In this document: positions 9,619 through 18,678 of the stretch, piece after piece
Position numbering within the stretch: the stretch's first letter is position 1
Layout of the letters: each line of letters begins with the position of its first letter
NCBI GenBank assembly: GCA_905221605.1
Contig: CAJNDS010001294.1
Coordinates: 1-24,218, forward strand
Direction of reading: 5' to 3'
DNA length: 24,218 nt
Origin: Symbiodinium natans
Lineage: Eukaryota > Sar > Dinophyceae > Suessiales > Symbiodiniaceae
The notes under the pieces: generated by a model
Seen by the model: the letters and a program-made list of their open reading frames with translations, nothing else
Databases searched by the model: none
What the model was told of the DNA's origin: nothing
Position numbers and translations under genes: made by a program

Positions 9619-11001
9619 CTACAATGATGCTTGCTGCCAAAATGCAACATCACAACGCACGAAGCCGAGGGGACATGTCTCTATCACACAAGCACAGCCG
9701 CTTCCAGCAGCCCCGGGTTTTAAAGAGACATGGATCCCCGATTCCGTGCAAACGGCGAAATCTAAACAGGCGCCTACGGGCACCACCTGCTCAACGCGTG
9801 CTCTCAGAGGATGGCCTGTCTTGGCCTCTGGGCGGCCTTTCTCGCAATGCCTACGCCTCGGCTCAATCCAGGAATGGCGTAGCCTATGCTTGAGGGTGAG
9901 CCACTCAAAGTTTTTGTACGAGAGTTTAACACCGAGGTACTCGTGAGACATGAGCATAGCAACGTCCTGTCAGGCCAGTGACCCCAACTCTGAGACATTT
10001 GCCAAGCGTGGCATGTTGCAGCATGGGCTTGAGGCATGCATGTGCCTGTTGGGTGCCCAGAGCGAAGAGTACCACCGTTTGCCCCGAGCTGAGCTGCACC
10101 ATGGTCTTCCAGGACTTGAATAATTTTCAAAATTTGCGTGGGGACACTTTTCATGTCTGAGAGGAACTCTACTGCCCATTGCGCCAGGAAATCATCCGCA
10201 AAGAAAGTTTTTGGTGCTGGGGCGCAGCAGTGTCAAGTTTGGATGCAAGATAAAGAGAGTAAAGCGTCTAGAGCATCGGTGCCAGGCTGCATTCTTGTCG
10301 GATGCCTTGCCCTGCAAGGACAGAGCCTTGTGCCCAGGGAGTTTTGAAAAGGTACCTAGCATGTGCATGAAAAGTTGAGTGACTGAGGCAGGTATCTGAA
10401 AGTGCACAAGGCATTCCTGCAGACATTTCCAGGGGATGCTGTCGAAGGCTTTACGTAAATCAAGAAAGCGTTATGCCTCCTGAGATTATTTGGGCAGTTT
10501 TACCTGCCCTTCTGTCACGTGTCGTGACCGTAGCGTTTTGTCTACGCTCTCGGATTTCTCGGCAGTGACCAAAAGCCCTATCTATGGCGTCGCAAGTTTG
10601 TCGTCCTTCTAGGCAAGCAAATTGCGGGATGTGCTGTGCAGCATTCAAAACTATGGGCCGTATTTCGTCCGCAACCAGCTTAGCTGGAACTTTGGCCATT
10701 TGGCGACAGCAAGGAAATCGGTCTCAGCGAGTCAGCAGAAGTGAGCGGCAAATACCTGTGCTGCAAGGTGGGCCGTGGCGCGCCAGAGCGGAGCTGGCAA
10801 GAAATGTGAGGGAAGGGCCTTGTTTGGCAGCTGCTGAAGGCTAGGAGGACAGCGTGTGGGTCGAAGACAACAGCCTGATCAACAGGCCAGTATTTGATGC
10901 ACAGCTGTCATGGACTGTTGCTATTCTGGGCCTTCATGATGAGCTCATCGAGGTGCTGCTTCTTTCGGAGTCTGCTGGCCTTGCGAACGCGACCAACTTG
11001 A
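9619..11001 (-). pseudogene. non-LTR retrotransposon (LINE-like) reverse transcriptase, degenerate
   Basis: On the minus strand the ordered landmarks of a LINE-type RT are visible but in different frames. A basic Arg/Lys-rich helix (VRKASRLRKKQHLDEL) is near 10.91-11.0 kb. SADSLRPISLLSP is at about 10739-10701. The PQFACLEGRQTCDAIDRAF segment, equivalent to the usual PQFAYLPGR motif, is at about 10630-10570. FLDLRKAFDSIPW, holding the first catalytic Asp, is at about 10467-10429. FADDF, the catalytic YADD box, is at about 10202-10188. EYLGVKLSYKNFEWLTLKHRL of the thumb is at about 9945-9884. Frame changes occur near 10695, near 10470, between the LDLRKAFDS and FADD blocks, and again before the YLGV block, so no functional enzyme is made. 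The endonuclease domain and any poly-A or 3' repeat were not found. Known role of the family: target-primed reverse transcription of the element's own RNA. The 9538-9618 side holds no clear RT sequence. Confidence 0.82.
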
Positions 11002-11047
11002 CCTTGAGGACCACCTTTACGAAAACAATCTGTCCCTGGGCAGCACC

Positions 11048-11092
11048 TCAGCCCAAACCCTAAACCGTAAACCCCAAACCCTAAACCTGTAC
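11048..11092. repeat. interstitial telomere-like motif (CCCTAAA variants)
   Basis: Four to five degenerate heptamer-like units (AAACCCT, AAACCGT, AAACCCC, AAACCCT, AAACCTG), corresponding to TTTAGGG on the other strand. They lie just upstream (in the minus-strand sense) of the RT remnant. Too short and degenerate to be a telomere. Confidence 0.7.
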
Positions 11093-11236
11093 ACTTCATG
11101 CAATCTGACCGCTTCCTGCCAATATGGCAGGTTGTTGGGCAAGACCCGCCTCGGCGTCCAACTTTTGCGCGGTCTCCACAAAAAACCGTCCGCCGCTGGC
11201 GCGGGTGCGACGAACTGCATGGCGATGTTCTCAGTT

Positions 11237-11345
11237 GAGACCTGTCCTAAGACCCTTGGACGAAAGGATGAGGACCGTCCTGAGGCCAAAGAATGAGGAC
11301 CGTCCTCAGGCCCAAACGATGAGAACCTTCCTAAAGGCCCAAAGG
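11237..11345. repeat. 25-26-bp minisatellite (ATGAGGACCGTCCT core)
   Basis: ATGAGGACCGTCCT followed by (G/C)AGGCC(C)AAA recurs at 11268 and 11293. A diverged copy begins at 11319 (ATGAGAACCTTCCT), and a faint earlier copy lies at about 11237. Period 25-26 bp. Confidence 0.75.
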
Positions 11346-11734
11346 AGAAGGACACAGAGCTTCCTTACCGAAGCCGTGTGTCAAACCTTCAGTTTTCGAG
11401 GCTCTCTTCGCAATTGAAAACTTGAAGGTTGATCTGCAAGAAATGCTGGGAAAGCAACTCTTGCATACCACAGTCAGCGATTTGTTTTACATCTAGTTGC
11501 AAGACCTCAAGAATGTAGAATTTTGAGACCTGTACGTCCCTGTAAGGGTGCGACACGGAGTGTTTTGCAGTTTGCAGTTTTGTGTGCATAGCTTGGAGTC
11601 TGCTCAGCTTTTGAAGTTTTCCCGTAGCTTGAGTATGATTAGTGATGCAGGAACGTTTTGACTTAGAGGGAACCACTCTCGTCGAGTTTCGTAACTTGTT
11701 GGAAAGCTGTGATACGTTTCCACTTTGGCTTACT
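11346..11734. other. unique flank of the macrosatellite array
   Basis: About 390 bp unlike the array unit except for a possible diverged match (AACTTGTTnGGAA at about 11695) near the border. A minus-strand open frame spans the border (11389-11949), but half of it is array sequence and it shows no domain, so I do not call it a gene. Confidence 0.5.
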
Positions 11735-11766
11735 GTGGAGGTCACTGGAGCTTTCCCACCTTTTCG
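11735..11766. mobile_element. MITE-like element, isolated right inverted repeat at the array edge
   Basis: Only the right arm is present (ACTGTGGAGGTCACTGGAGC, then TTTCCCACCTTTTCG), followed by ATCAACT at 11767-11773. No left arm was found upstream. Two to three substitutions separate it from the other right arms. Confidence 0.55.
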
Positions 11767-12895
11767 ATCAACTTTGCTGCCCCTCATCTTGGGTTTCAGA
11801 TTCTCCAGGTTTTGGTGCAAGGCCTGAAGGCAGAAGAGGATAAAAGAAGGGTGCAGAGTCAACATCGGTGGAAACAGCTTGGAAAAGTTCAATGCTTTGA
11901 AACAAGTGTTTTTAAAAGCCTCTGACAGTGCCGTTTGGACAGAAATCAACTGCGGGACAAGACGAGTTCAACCCTGGTGTCGATTCGTTCAGGTTGCGCG
12001 CGACGCCCAAGCCAAACCACCTGAAAATTGCAAAGTGTATTTCCAGAATGTGAATAAGTGCGAGCGAAGCGAACGAAACACCAGAGTAAATTCAACAAAT
12101 TTAACTGATCAAGTGTTGATTTTAAGGGTTTTTTCAACATTTTCGGAACTTTAGAAATTTTGAAAATTCGTTGAATGGTGCTGAATCCAGGGAAGAATTG
12201 CAACACGCAACCAAAACGAAAGACAAAGAATCAAGGGCACCCAGCCTAAAAAGAAAGCAGAGTTTCTTCTGCTCAATCTTCTGTCAAATTTCAGTGTGCC
12301 TTGAATTTCTGTTTGGCCATTTTGGAAAATTAAAGACAAGAGCACGCAATCGAAGCTTTGTCAAAAAAAGTCGAATGGGAATGGAATCGAGGCCGGGCGA
12401 CCTCTCAAGTCGTTCTGGCCATGATGAGAGGTCAGTGTAATTGTTTTTTTTTGTAATTGTTTTTTTTTGAATTTTTGCAAGAACTGCAAACATAGATTTT
12501 TCCTTGGTCCGTCTGCAAAAGAATTTTCTCTTGCTTTTGTTTAATGTTCTTTACTTTTTGTCGGGATAATCTCTCGGTTGCAAGCTTCAGAAAGAAAATT
12601 TCGAGAAACCGCTTTAAACTAAAACACAAACAGTCAGCAAGTGTTTTGGTAAGTGCCCGGCAAGCTGTCGATTGACCAGAAAGACGGTGAAAAAATGCAA
12701 TCGGAACTAAAAGACATTGTAAGAATGTGCATTTTGTCGTTTCGGCTGTTTTTCTAAGTGTGCATGTGCAAGAGTGTTGTGGATGTGTGTGTGTGTGTCT
12801 GTGTGTGAATTTGTTGCAACAAAGTGGGTTGGTTTGCGGGTGCATGTCTTTTTTCTGTGCAGTCTCTGTGCTGAAATTTTTCCGTTGCTGTTGGG

Positions 12896-13092
12896 TTGCT
12901 GCAAGGTGCTGCCTTCATTTTGGTCGCTGTGTTGGTGCCTTTCTGTGCTTTATTTTTGGTTGTGTTTTGAATTTTTCTGTGTCTTCATTTTTGTTCGCTG
13001 TGTGGTGCCTTTTCTGCACCTTCTTTTGGTCGCTGTGTGGCTTTCTGTGCCTTCATTTTTGGTTGCTGTGTGTGCCGTTTCTGTGCCTTTTG
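12896..13092. repeat. internal ~36-bp minisatellite of the macrosatellite unit
   Basis: Four to five imperfect copies of a ~36-bp module combining GGTCGCTGTGTGGTGCC and TTTCTGTGCCTTCATTTTT. Matching segments occur in the other units at about 15310-15500, 17565-17757, 19421-19500 (truncated), 21583-21780 and 23848-24050. Translated forwards it gives Phe/Cys/Leu-rich pseudo-membrane protein, and backwards Lys/Thr/Asn/Gln-rich sequence. Both are products of the repeat. Confidence 0.8.
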
Positions 13093-13195
13093 GCTTTAGT
13101 GTGCAAGAAAAGTGTCAGTGTGTGGGTAAAGGGTGGTAAGGCATGGAGTCGCAGAATGACACCCAAAAAAACAGTGACCTTGCAGTCTTGCAGTG

Positions 13196-13200
<5 letters not shown>

Positions 13201-13254
<54 letters not shown>
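13201..13254. repeat. (TG)27 microsatellite, length-variable between units
   Basis: The same locus in later units measures about 38 nt (15611-15648), 38 nt (17867-17904), 20 nt (19611-19630), 20 nt (21881-21900) and 24 nt (24145-24168). Confidence 0.97.
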
Positions 13255-13256
<2 letters not shown>

Positions 13257-13454
13257 CACATCGTTTTCTTGAATGGGTGTGTGGTGTTGTGGTTTCGGCG
13301 TTTTGGCAGAGAGTTGTGTGTGTTATGGAGTGTGTTATTATGTGGGTGCAAAGTGGCTTCAGTGGGTGGTGTGCGTTTGCGTGTCTGTCGGCTGGGTTCT
13401 GCTGGTGAAAGGTCTGTGGATTTGGAGACACAAAAAGAGGGCAAGGAATCAACT

Positions 13455-14028
13455 CCAAAAGGTAGGGAAGCCGAAGTGACCTCCACAGTGCGAGAAAGAT
13501 CGCACGGGAACAATGCAAGACTGTTGTCTTGAATGCCAGCTAAAGACAAGTTTAGCAAGATAAGAACACGCGTATCAACCGCGTTTTTTGTTTCTTGAGT
13601 GTTGATGCAAACAGTATCGAAGAGAAAAAATCTTGTTTGTCTGTGAGTTGATTTTCAATTATTATTGAACTCAAATGGGTTCCAAAAGCAGCTCAATTCT
13701 GGGCACCGAAAACGGGCCCTAGATTTTGGATTTCCTTTGTGAACATACAAGGCCACCCAGGTTGGAGCCTCAAATTGGAACCCAAGTTTAGGAGCCATTT
13801 TTGGGCCCAGTTGTGGCGTTTTTTTCACACACGGGAAGCCAGATCTGGCTTTCACAGCTCCTCGTTGCGAGTAAAACAAATAAGCATCTCAGTCGGTTCC
13901 AGTCTAAGTCCTGTGTCAGTCTTCCCCCAAAATTAGAACAGCAGGCAGCAAGGCGGCAAAGTGTGAACTTGTTTGGAACCGGAACTTTCTCTAACTGTGG
14001 AGGTCACTGGAGCTTCCCTACCTTTTCG
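13455..14028. mobile_element. MITE-like element, copy A (TIRs plus 7-bp direct repeats)
   Basis: Left arm 13455-13498 and right arm 13985-14028 are inverted repeats of 44 bp with about 6 mismatches (shared cores AAAAGGTAGGGAAGC, AGTGACCTCCACAGT and GAGAAAG). Directly outside, both ends carry ATCAACT (13448-13454 and 14029-14035) in the same orientation, as expected of a target-site duplication. The interior is ~486 bp, has no transposase, and includes a small AT-rich hairpin (CAAT-TATT-ATTG at about 13656). The 7-bp duplication and the C(C/G)AAAAGG ends do not let me name a superfamily. The DNA features are seen directly; the transposon reading is inference. Confidence 0.6.
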
Positions 14029-14774
14029 ATCAACTTTGCTGCCCCTCATCTTGGGTTTCAGATTCTCCAGGTTTTGGTGCAAGGCCTGAAGGCAGAAGAG
14101 GATAAAAGAAGGGTGCAGAGTCAACATCGGTGGAAACAGCTTGGAAAAGTTCAATGCTTTGAAACAAGTGTTTTTAAAAGCCTCTGACAGTGCCGTTTGG
14201 ACAGAAATCAACTGCGGGACGAGACGAGTTCAACCCTGGTGTCGATTCGTTAAGGTTGCGCGCGACGCCCAAGCCAAACCACCTGAAAATTGCAAAGTGT
14301 ATTTCCAGAATGTGAATAAGTGCGAGCGAAGCGAGCGAAACACCAGAGTAAATTCAACAAATTTGACTGATCAAGTGTTGATTTTAAGGGTTTTTTCAAC
14401 ATTTTCGGAACTTCAGAAATTTTGAAATTCGTTGAATGGTGCTGAATCCAGGGAAGAATTGCAACACGCAACCAAAAACGAAAGACAAAGAATTAAGGGC
14501 ACCCAGCCTAAAAAGAAAGCAGAGTTTCTTCTGCTCAATCTTCTGTCAAATTTCAGTGTGCCTTGAATTTCTGTTTGGCCATTTTGGAAAATTAAAGACA
14601 AGAGCACGCAATCGAAGCTTTGTCAAAAAAAGTCGAATGGGAATGGAAATCGAGGCCGGGCGACTCTCAAGTCGTTCTGGCCATGATGAGAGGTCAGTGT
14701 AATTGTTTTTTTTTGTAATTGTTTTTTTTTTTTTTTGTTTTTTGTTTTTGTTTTTTTTTTTTTTTTTTGTTTTT

Positions 14775-14811
<37 letters not shown>

Positions 14812-15605
14812 TTTTTTTGTTTTTTTTTTTTTTTTTTGTTTTTTTTTTGGTTTTTTTTTTTTTTTTTTTAAATTTTTGCAAGAACTGCAAAAACCTTGTT
14901 TTTTCTTGGTCCGTCTGCAAAAAGAATTTTCTCTTGCTTTTGTTTAATGTTTTCTTGACTTTTTGTCGGCTTAAGAAAGAAAATTTCGAGAAAACGCTTT
15001 AAACTAAAACACAAACAGTCAGCAAGTTTCGGTAAGTGCCCGGCAAGCTGTCGATTGAGCAGAAAGACGGTGAAAAAATGCAATCGGAACTAAAAGACAT
15101 CATAAGAATGTGCACTTTGTCGTTTCGGCTTTTTTCTAAGTGTGCATGTGCAAGAGTGTTGTGGATGTGTGTGTGTGTGTATGTGAATTTGTTGCAACAA
15201 AGTGGGTTGGTTTGCGGGTGCATGTCTTTTTTTCTGTGCTTCATTTTTTGGTGCTGTTGGGTTGTAGTCTCTGTGCTTAAATTTTTCGGTTGCTGTTTGG
15301 TTGCTGTAAGTTGCTGCCTTCATTTTGGTCGCTGTGTTGGTGCCTTTCTGTGCCTTTATTTTTGGTTGTGTTTTGCATTTTTCTGTGTCTTCATTTTTGT
15401 TCGCTGTGTGGTTTCTTTTCTGCACCTTCTTTTGGTCGCTGTGTGGTGCCTTTCTGTGCCTTCATTTTTGGTTGCTGTGTGTGCCGTTTCTGTGCCTTTT
15501 GGCTTTAGTGTGCAAGAAAAGTGTCAGTGTGTGGGTAAAGGGTGGTAAGGCATGGAGTCGCAGAATGACACCCAAAAAAAACAGTGACCTTGCAGTCTTG
15601 CAGTG

Positions 15606-15650
<45 letters not shown>

Positions 15651-16394
15651 CACATCGTTTTCTTGAATGGGTGTGTGGTGTTGTGGTTTCGGCGTTTTGG
15701 CAGAGAGTTGTGTGTGTTATGGTGTGTGTTGTTATGTGGGTGCAAAGTGGCTTCAGTGGGTGGTGTGCGTTTGCGTGTCTGTCGGCTGGGTTCTGCTGGT
15801 GAAAGGTCTGTGGATTTGGAGACACAAAAAGAGGGCAAGGAATCAACTCCAAAAGGTAGGGAAGTCGAAGTGACCTCCACAGTGCGAGAAAGATCGCACG
15901 GGAACAATGCAAGACTGTTGTCTTGAATGCCAGCTAAAGACAAGTTTAGCAAGATAAGACGCGTATCAACCGCGTTTTTTGTTTTCTTGAGTGTTGATGC
16001 AAACAGTATCGAATAGAAAAAACCTTGTTTGTCTGTGAGTTGATTTTCAATTATTATTGAACTCAAATGGGTTCCAAAAGCAGCTCAATTCTGGGCACCG
16101 AAAACGGGCCCTAGATTTTGGATTTCCTGTGTGAACATACAAGGCCACCCAGGTTGGAGCCTCAAATTGGAACCCAAGTTTAGGAGCCATTTTTGGGCCC
16201 AGTTGTGGCGTTTTTTTCACACACGGGAAGCCAGATCTGGCTTTCACAGCTCCTCGTTGCGAGCAAAACAAATAAGCCTCTCAGTCGGTTCCAGTCTAAG
16301 TCCTGTGTCAGTCTTCCCCCAAAATTAGAACAGCAGGCAGCAAGGCGGCAAAGTGTGAACTTGTTTGGAACCGGAACTTTCTCTAACTGTGGAG
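14003..16394. repeat. macrosatellite unit 2 (poly-T expanded)
   Basis: Second unit, 2392 bp in this phasing. It is longer than its neighbours because of the T tract at 14705-14869. It lacks the ~20-bp TCTCTCGG...GCAAG segment found in units 1, 5 and 6. (TG)19 is at 15611-15648. Confidence 0.96.
14705..14869. repeat. expanded poly-T tract with isolated G interruptions
   Basis: About 165 bp of T with single G bases. The homologous place in units 3 and 4 is two T8-T9 runs separated by GTAATTGG. Frames through it give poly-Phe or poly-Lys only. Confidence 0.97.
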
Positions 16395-16420
16395 GTCACT
16401 GGAGCTTCCCTACCTTTTCG
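15849..16420. mobile_element. MITE-like element, copy B
   Basis: Same structure as the copy at 13455-14028, in tandem register. It is 572 bp, with flanking ATCAACT at 15842-15848 and 16421-16427. Both flanks and arms are retained. Confidence 0.6.
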
Positions 16421-17861
16421 ATCAACTTTGCTGCCCCTCATCTTGGGTTTCAGATTCTCCAGGTTTTGGTGCAAGGCCTGAAGGCAGAAGAGGATAAAAG
16501 AAGGGTGCAGAGTCAACATCGGTGGAAACAGCTTGGAAAAGTTCAATGCTTTGAAACAAGTGTTTTTAAAAGCCTCTGACAGTGCCGTTTGGACAGAAAT
16601 CAACTGCGGGACGAGACGAGTTCAACCCTGGTGTCGATTCGTTAAGGTTGCGCGCGACGCCCAAGCCAAACCACCTGAAAATTGCAAAGTGTATTTCCAG
16701 AATGTGAATAAGTGCGAGCGAAGCGAGCGAAACACCAGAGTAAATTCAACAAATTTAACTGATCAAGTGTTGATTTTGAGGGTTTTTTCAACATTTTCGG
16801 GACTTTAGAAATTTTGAAAATTCGTTGAATGGTGCTGAATCCAGGGAAGAATTGCAACACGCAACCAAAAACGAAAGACAAAGAATCAAGGGCACCCCAG
16901 CCTAAAAAGAAAGCTGAGTTTCTTCTGCTCAATCTTCTGTCAAATTTCAGTGTGCCTTGAATTTCTGTTTGGCCATTTTGGAAAATTAAAGACAAGAGCA
17001 CGCAATCGAAGCTTTGTCAAAAAAAGTCGAATGGGAATGGAAATCGAGGCCGGGCGACTCTCAAGTCGTTCTGGCCATGATGAGAGGTCAGTGTAATTGT
17101 TTTTTTTTGTAATTGGTTTTTTTTTAAATTTTTGCAAGAACTGCAAAAACCTTGTTTTTTCTTGGTCCGTCTGCAAAAAGAATTTTCTCTTGCTTTTGTT
17201 TAATGTTTTCTTGACTTTTTGTCGGCTTCAGAAAGAAAATTTCGAGAAAACGCTTTAAACTAAAACACAAACAGTCAGCAAGTTTCGGTAAGTGCCCGGC
17301 AAGCTGTCGATTGAGCAGAAAGACGGTGAAAAAATGCAATCGGAACTAAAAGACATCATAAGAATGTGCACTTTGTCGTTTCGGCTTTTTTCTAAGTGTG
17401 CATGTGCAAGAGTGTTGTGGATGTGTGTGTGTGTGTATGTGAATTTGTTGCAACAAAGTGGGTTGGTTTGCGGGTGCATGTCTTTTTTTCTGTGCTTCAT
17501 TTTTTGGTGCTGTTGGGTTGTAGTCTCTGTGCTTAATTTTTTCGGTTGCTGTTTGGTTGCTGTAAGTTGCTGCCTTCATTTTGGTCGCTGTGTTGGTGCC
17601 TTTCTGTGCCTTTATTTTTGGTTGTGTTTTGCATTTTTCTGTGTCTTCATTTTTGTTCGCTGTGTGGTTCCTTTTCTGCACCTTCTTTTGGTCGCTGTGT
17701 GGTGCCTTTCTGTGCCTTCATTTTTGGTTGCTGTGTGTGCCGTTTCTGTGCCTTTTGGCTTTAGTGTGCAAGAAAAGTGTCAGTGTGTGGGTAAAGGGTG
17801 GTAAGGCATGGAGTCGCAGAATGACACCCAAAAAAAACAGTGTCCTTGCAGTCTTGCAGTG

Positions 17862-17906
<45 letters not shown>

Positions 17907-18652
17907 CACATCGTTTTCTTGAATGGGTGTGTGGTGTTGTGGTTTCGGCGTTTTGGCAGAGAGTTGTGTGTGTCATGGTGTGTGTTGTTATGTGGGTGCA
18001 AAGTGGCTTCAGTGGGTGGTGTGCGTTTGCGTGTCTGTCGGCTGGGTTCTGCTGGTGAAAGGTCTGTGGATTTGGAGACACAAAAAGAGGGCAAGGAATC
18101 AACTCCAAAAGGTAGGGAAGTCGAAGTGACCTCCACAGTGCGAGAAAGATCGCACGGGAACAATGCAAGACTGTTGTCTTGAATGCCAGCTAAAGACAAG
18201 TTTAGAAAGATAAGAACACGCGTATCAACCGCGTTTTTTGTTTTCTTGAGTGTTGATGCAAACAGTATCGAATAGAAAAAATCTTGTTTGTCTGTGAGTT
18301 GATTTCAATTATTATTGAACTCAAATGGGTTCCAAAAGCAGCTAAATTCTGGGCACCGAAAACGGGCCCTAGATTTTGGATTTCCTGTGTAAACATACAA
18401 GGCCACCCAGGTTGGAGCCTCAAATTGGAACCCAAGTTTAGGAGCCATTTTTGGGCCCAGTTGTGGCGTTTTTTTCACACACGGGAAGCCAGATCTGGCT
18501 TTCACAGCTCCTCGTTGCGAGTAAAACAAATAAGCATCTCAGTCGGTTCCAGTCTAAGTCCTGTGTCAGTCTTCCCCCAAAATTAGAACAGCAGGCAGCA
18601 AGGCGGCAAAGTGTGAACTTGTTTGGAACCGGAACTTTCTCTAACTGTGGAG
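16395..18652. repeat. macrosatellite unit 3 (reference-length unit)
   Basis: 2258 bp, nearly identical to unit 2 apart from the short T tract (about 17099-17126). It shares with unit 2 the loss of the TCTCTCGG...GCAAG segment and the GTTTCGGTAAGTGC form. (TG)19 is at 17867-17904. Confidence 0.96.
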
Positions 18653-18678
18653 GTCACTGGAGCTTCCCTACCTTTTCG
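18105..18678. mobile_element. MITE-like element, copy C
   Basis: 574 bp, with ATCAACT at 18098-18104 and 18679-18685. Differences from the other copies are scattered point changes. Confidence 0.6.

Larger units (their letters stand above)
11735..14002. repeat. macrosatellite unit 1 (array left edge)
   Basis: First copy of the ~2.26-kb unit, phased here on the motif GTCACTGGAG (11741, next at 14003). Order inside the unit: right inverted repeat of the nested element, an AAAG/GAAG-rich segment, a conserved GTGCGAGCGAAGCGA block (12059 on), a T-rich tract (12443-12475), a GTAAGTGCCCGGC block (12649 on), a Cys/Phe-coding-looking minisatellite (about 12896-13090), (TG)27 at 13201-13254, then the left part of the nested element. 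No convincing gene. It carries TCTCTCGGTTGCAAGC at about 12570-12585, absent from units 2 and 3. Confidence 0.95.

Noticed and set aside
11389-11949. 186-codon minus-strand frame at the array border
   Set aside because: It spans the junction between unique and array sequence and shows no recognisable motif, so it is a chance frame.
12057-12082. GTGCGAGCGAAGCGAACGA block as a possible regulatory or origin element
   Set aside because: It is a short internal direct repeat present once per unit, with nothing beyond sequence conservation shared by the whole unit.
12316-12325. GCCATTTTGG in each macrosatellite unit, matching the core of the dinoflagellate spliced leader
   Set aside because: Only 10 nt match. 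The following CTCAAG and a GT donor are absent and the 5' part differs, so this is not a spliced-leader RNA gene.
13570-13600. ACGCG...CGCGTTTTTT as a hairpin terminator
   Set aside because: The stem is only 5 bp, no RNA gene promoter boxes are visible upstream, and bacterial-type terminators are not expected here.
13801-14187. 128-codon frame repeated in units 2, 3, 4 and 6
   Set aside because: It crosses the nested element's right inverted repeat and its ATCAACT flank, has no domain, and competes with open minus-strand frames. Repetition alone explains its recurrence.
15036-15548. 170-codon Cys/Phe-rich open frame repeated in units 2 and 3, with similar frames in the other units
   Set aside because: It is mostly translation of the TG run and the ~36-bp minisatellite. 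Conservation follows DNA identity and the frame breaks in other units.
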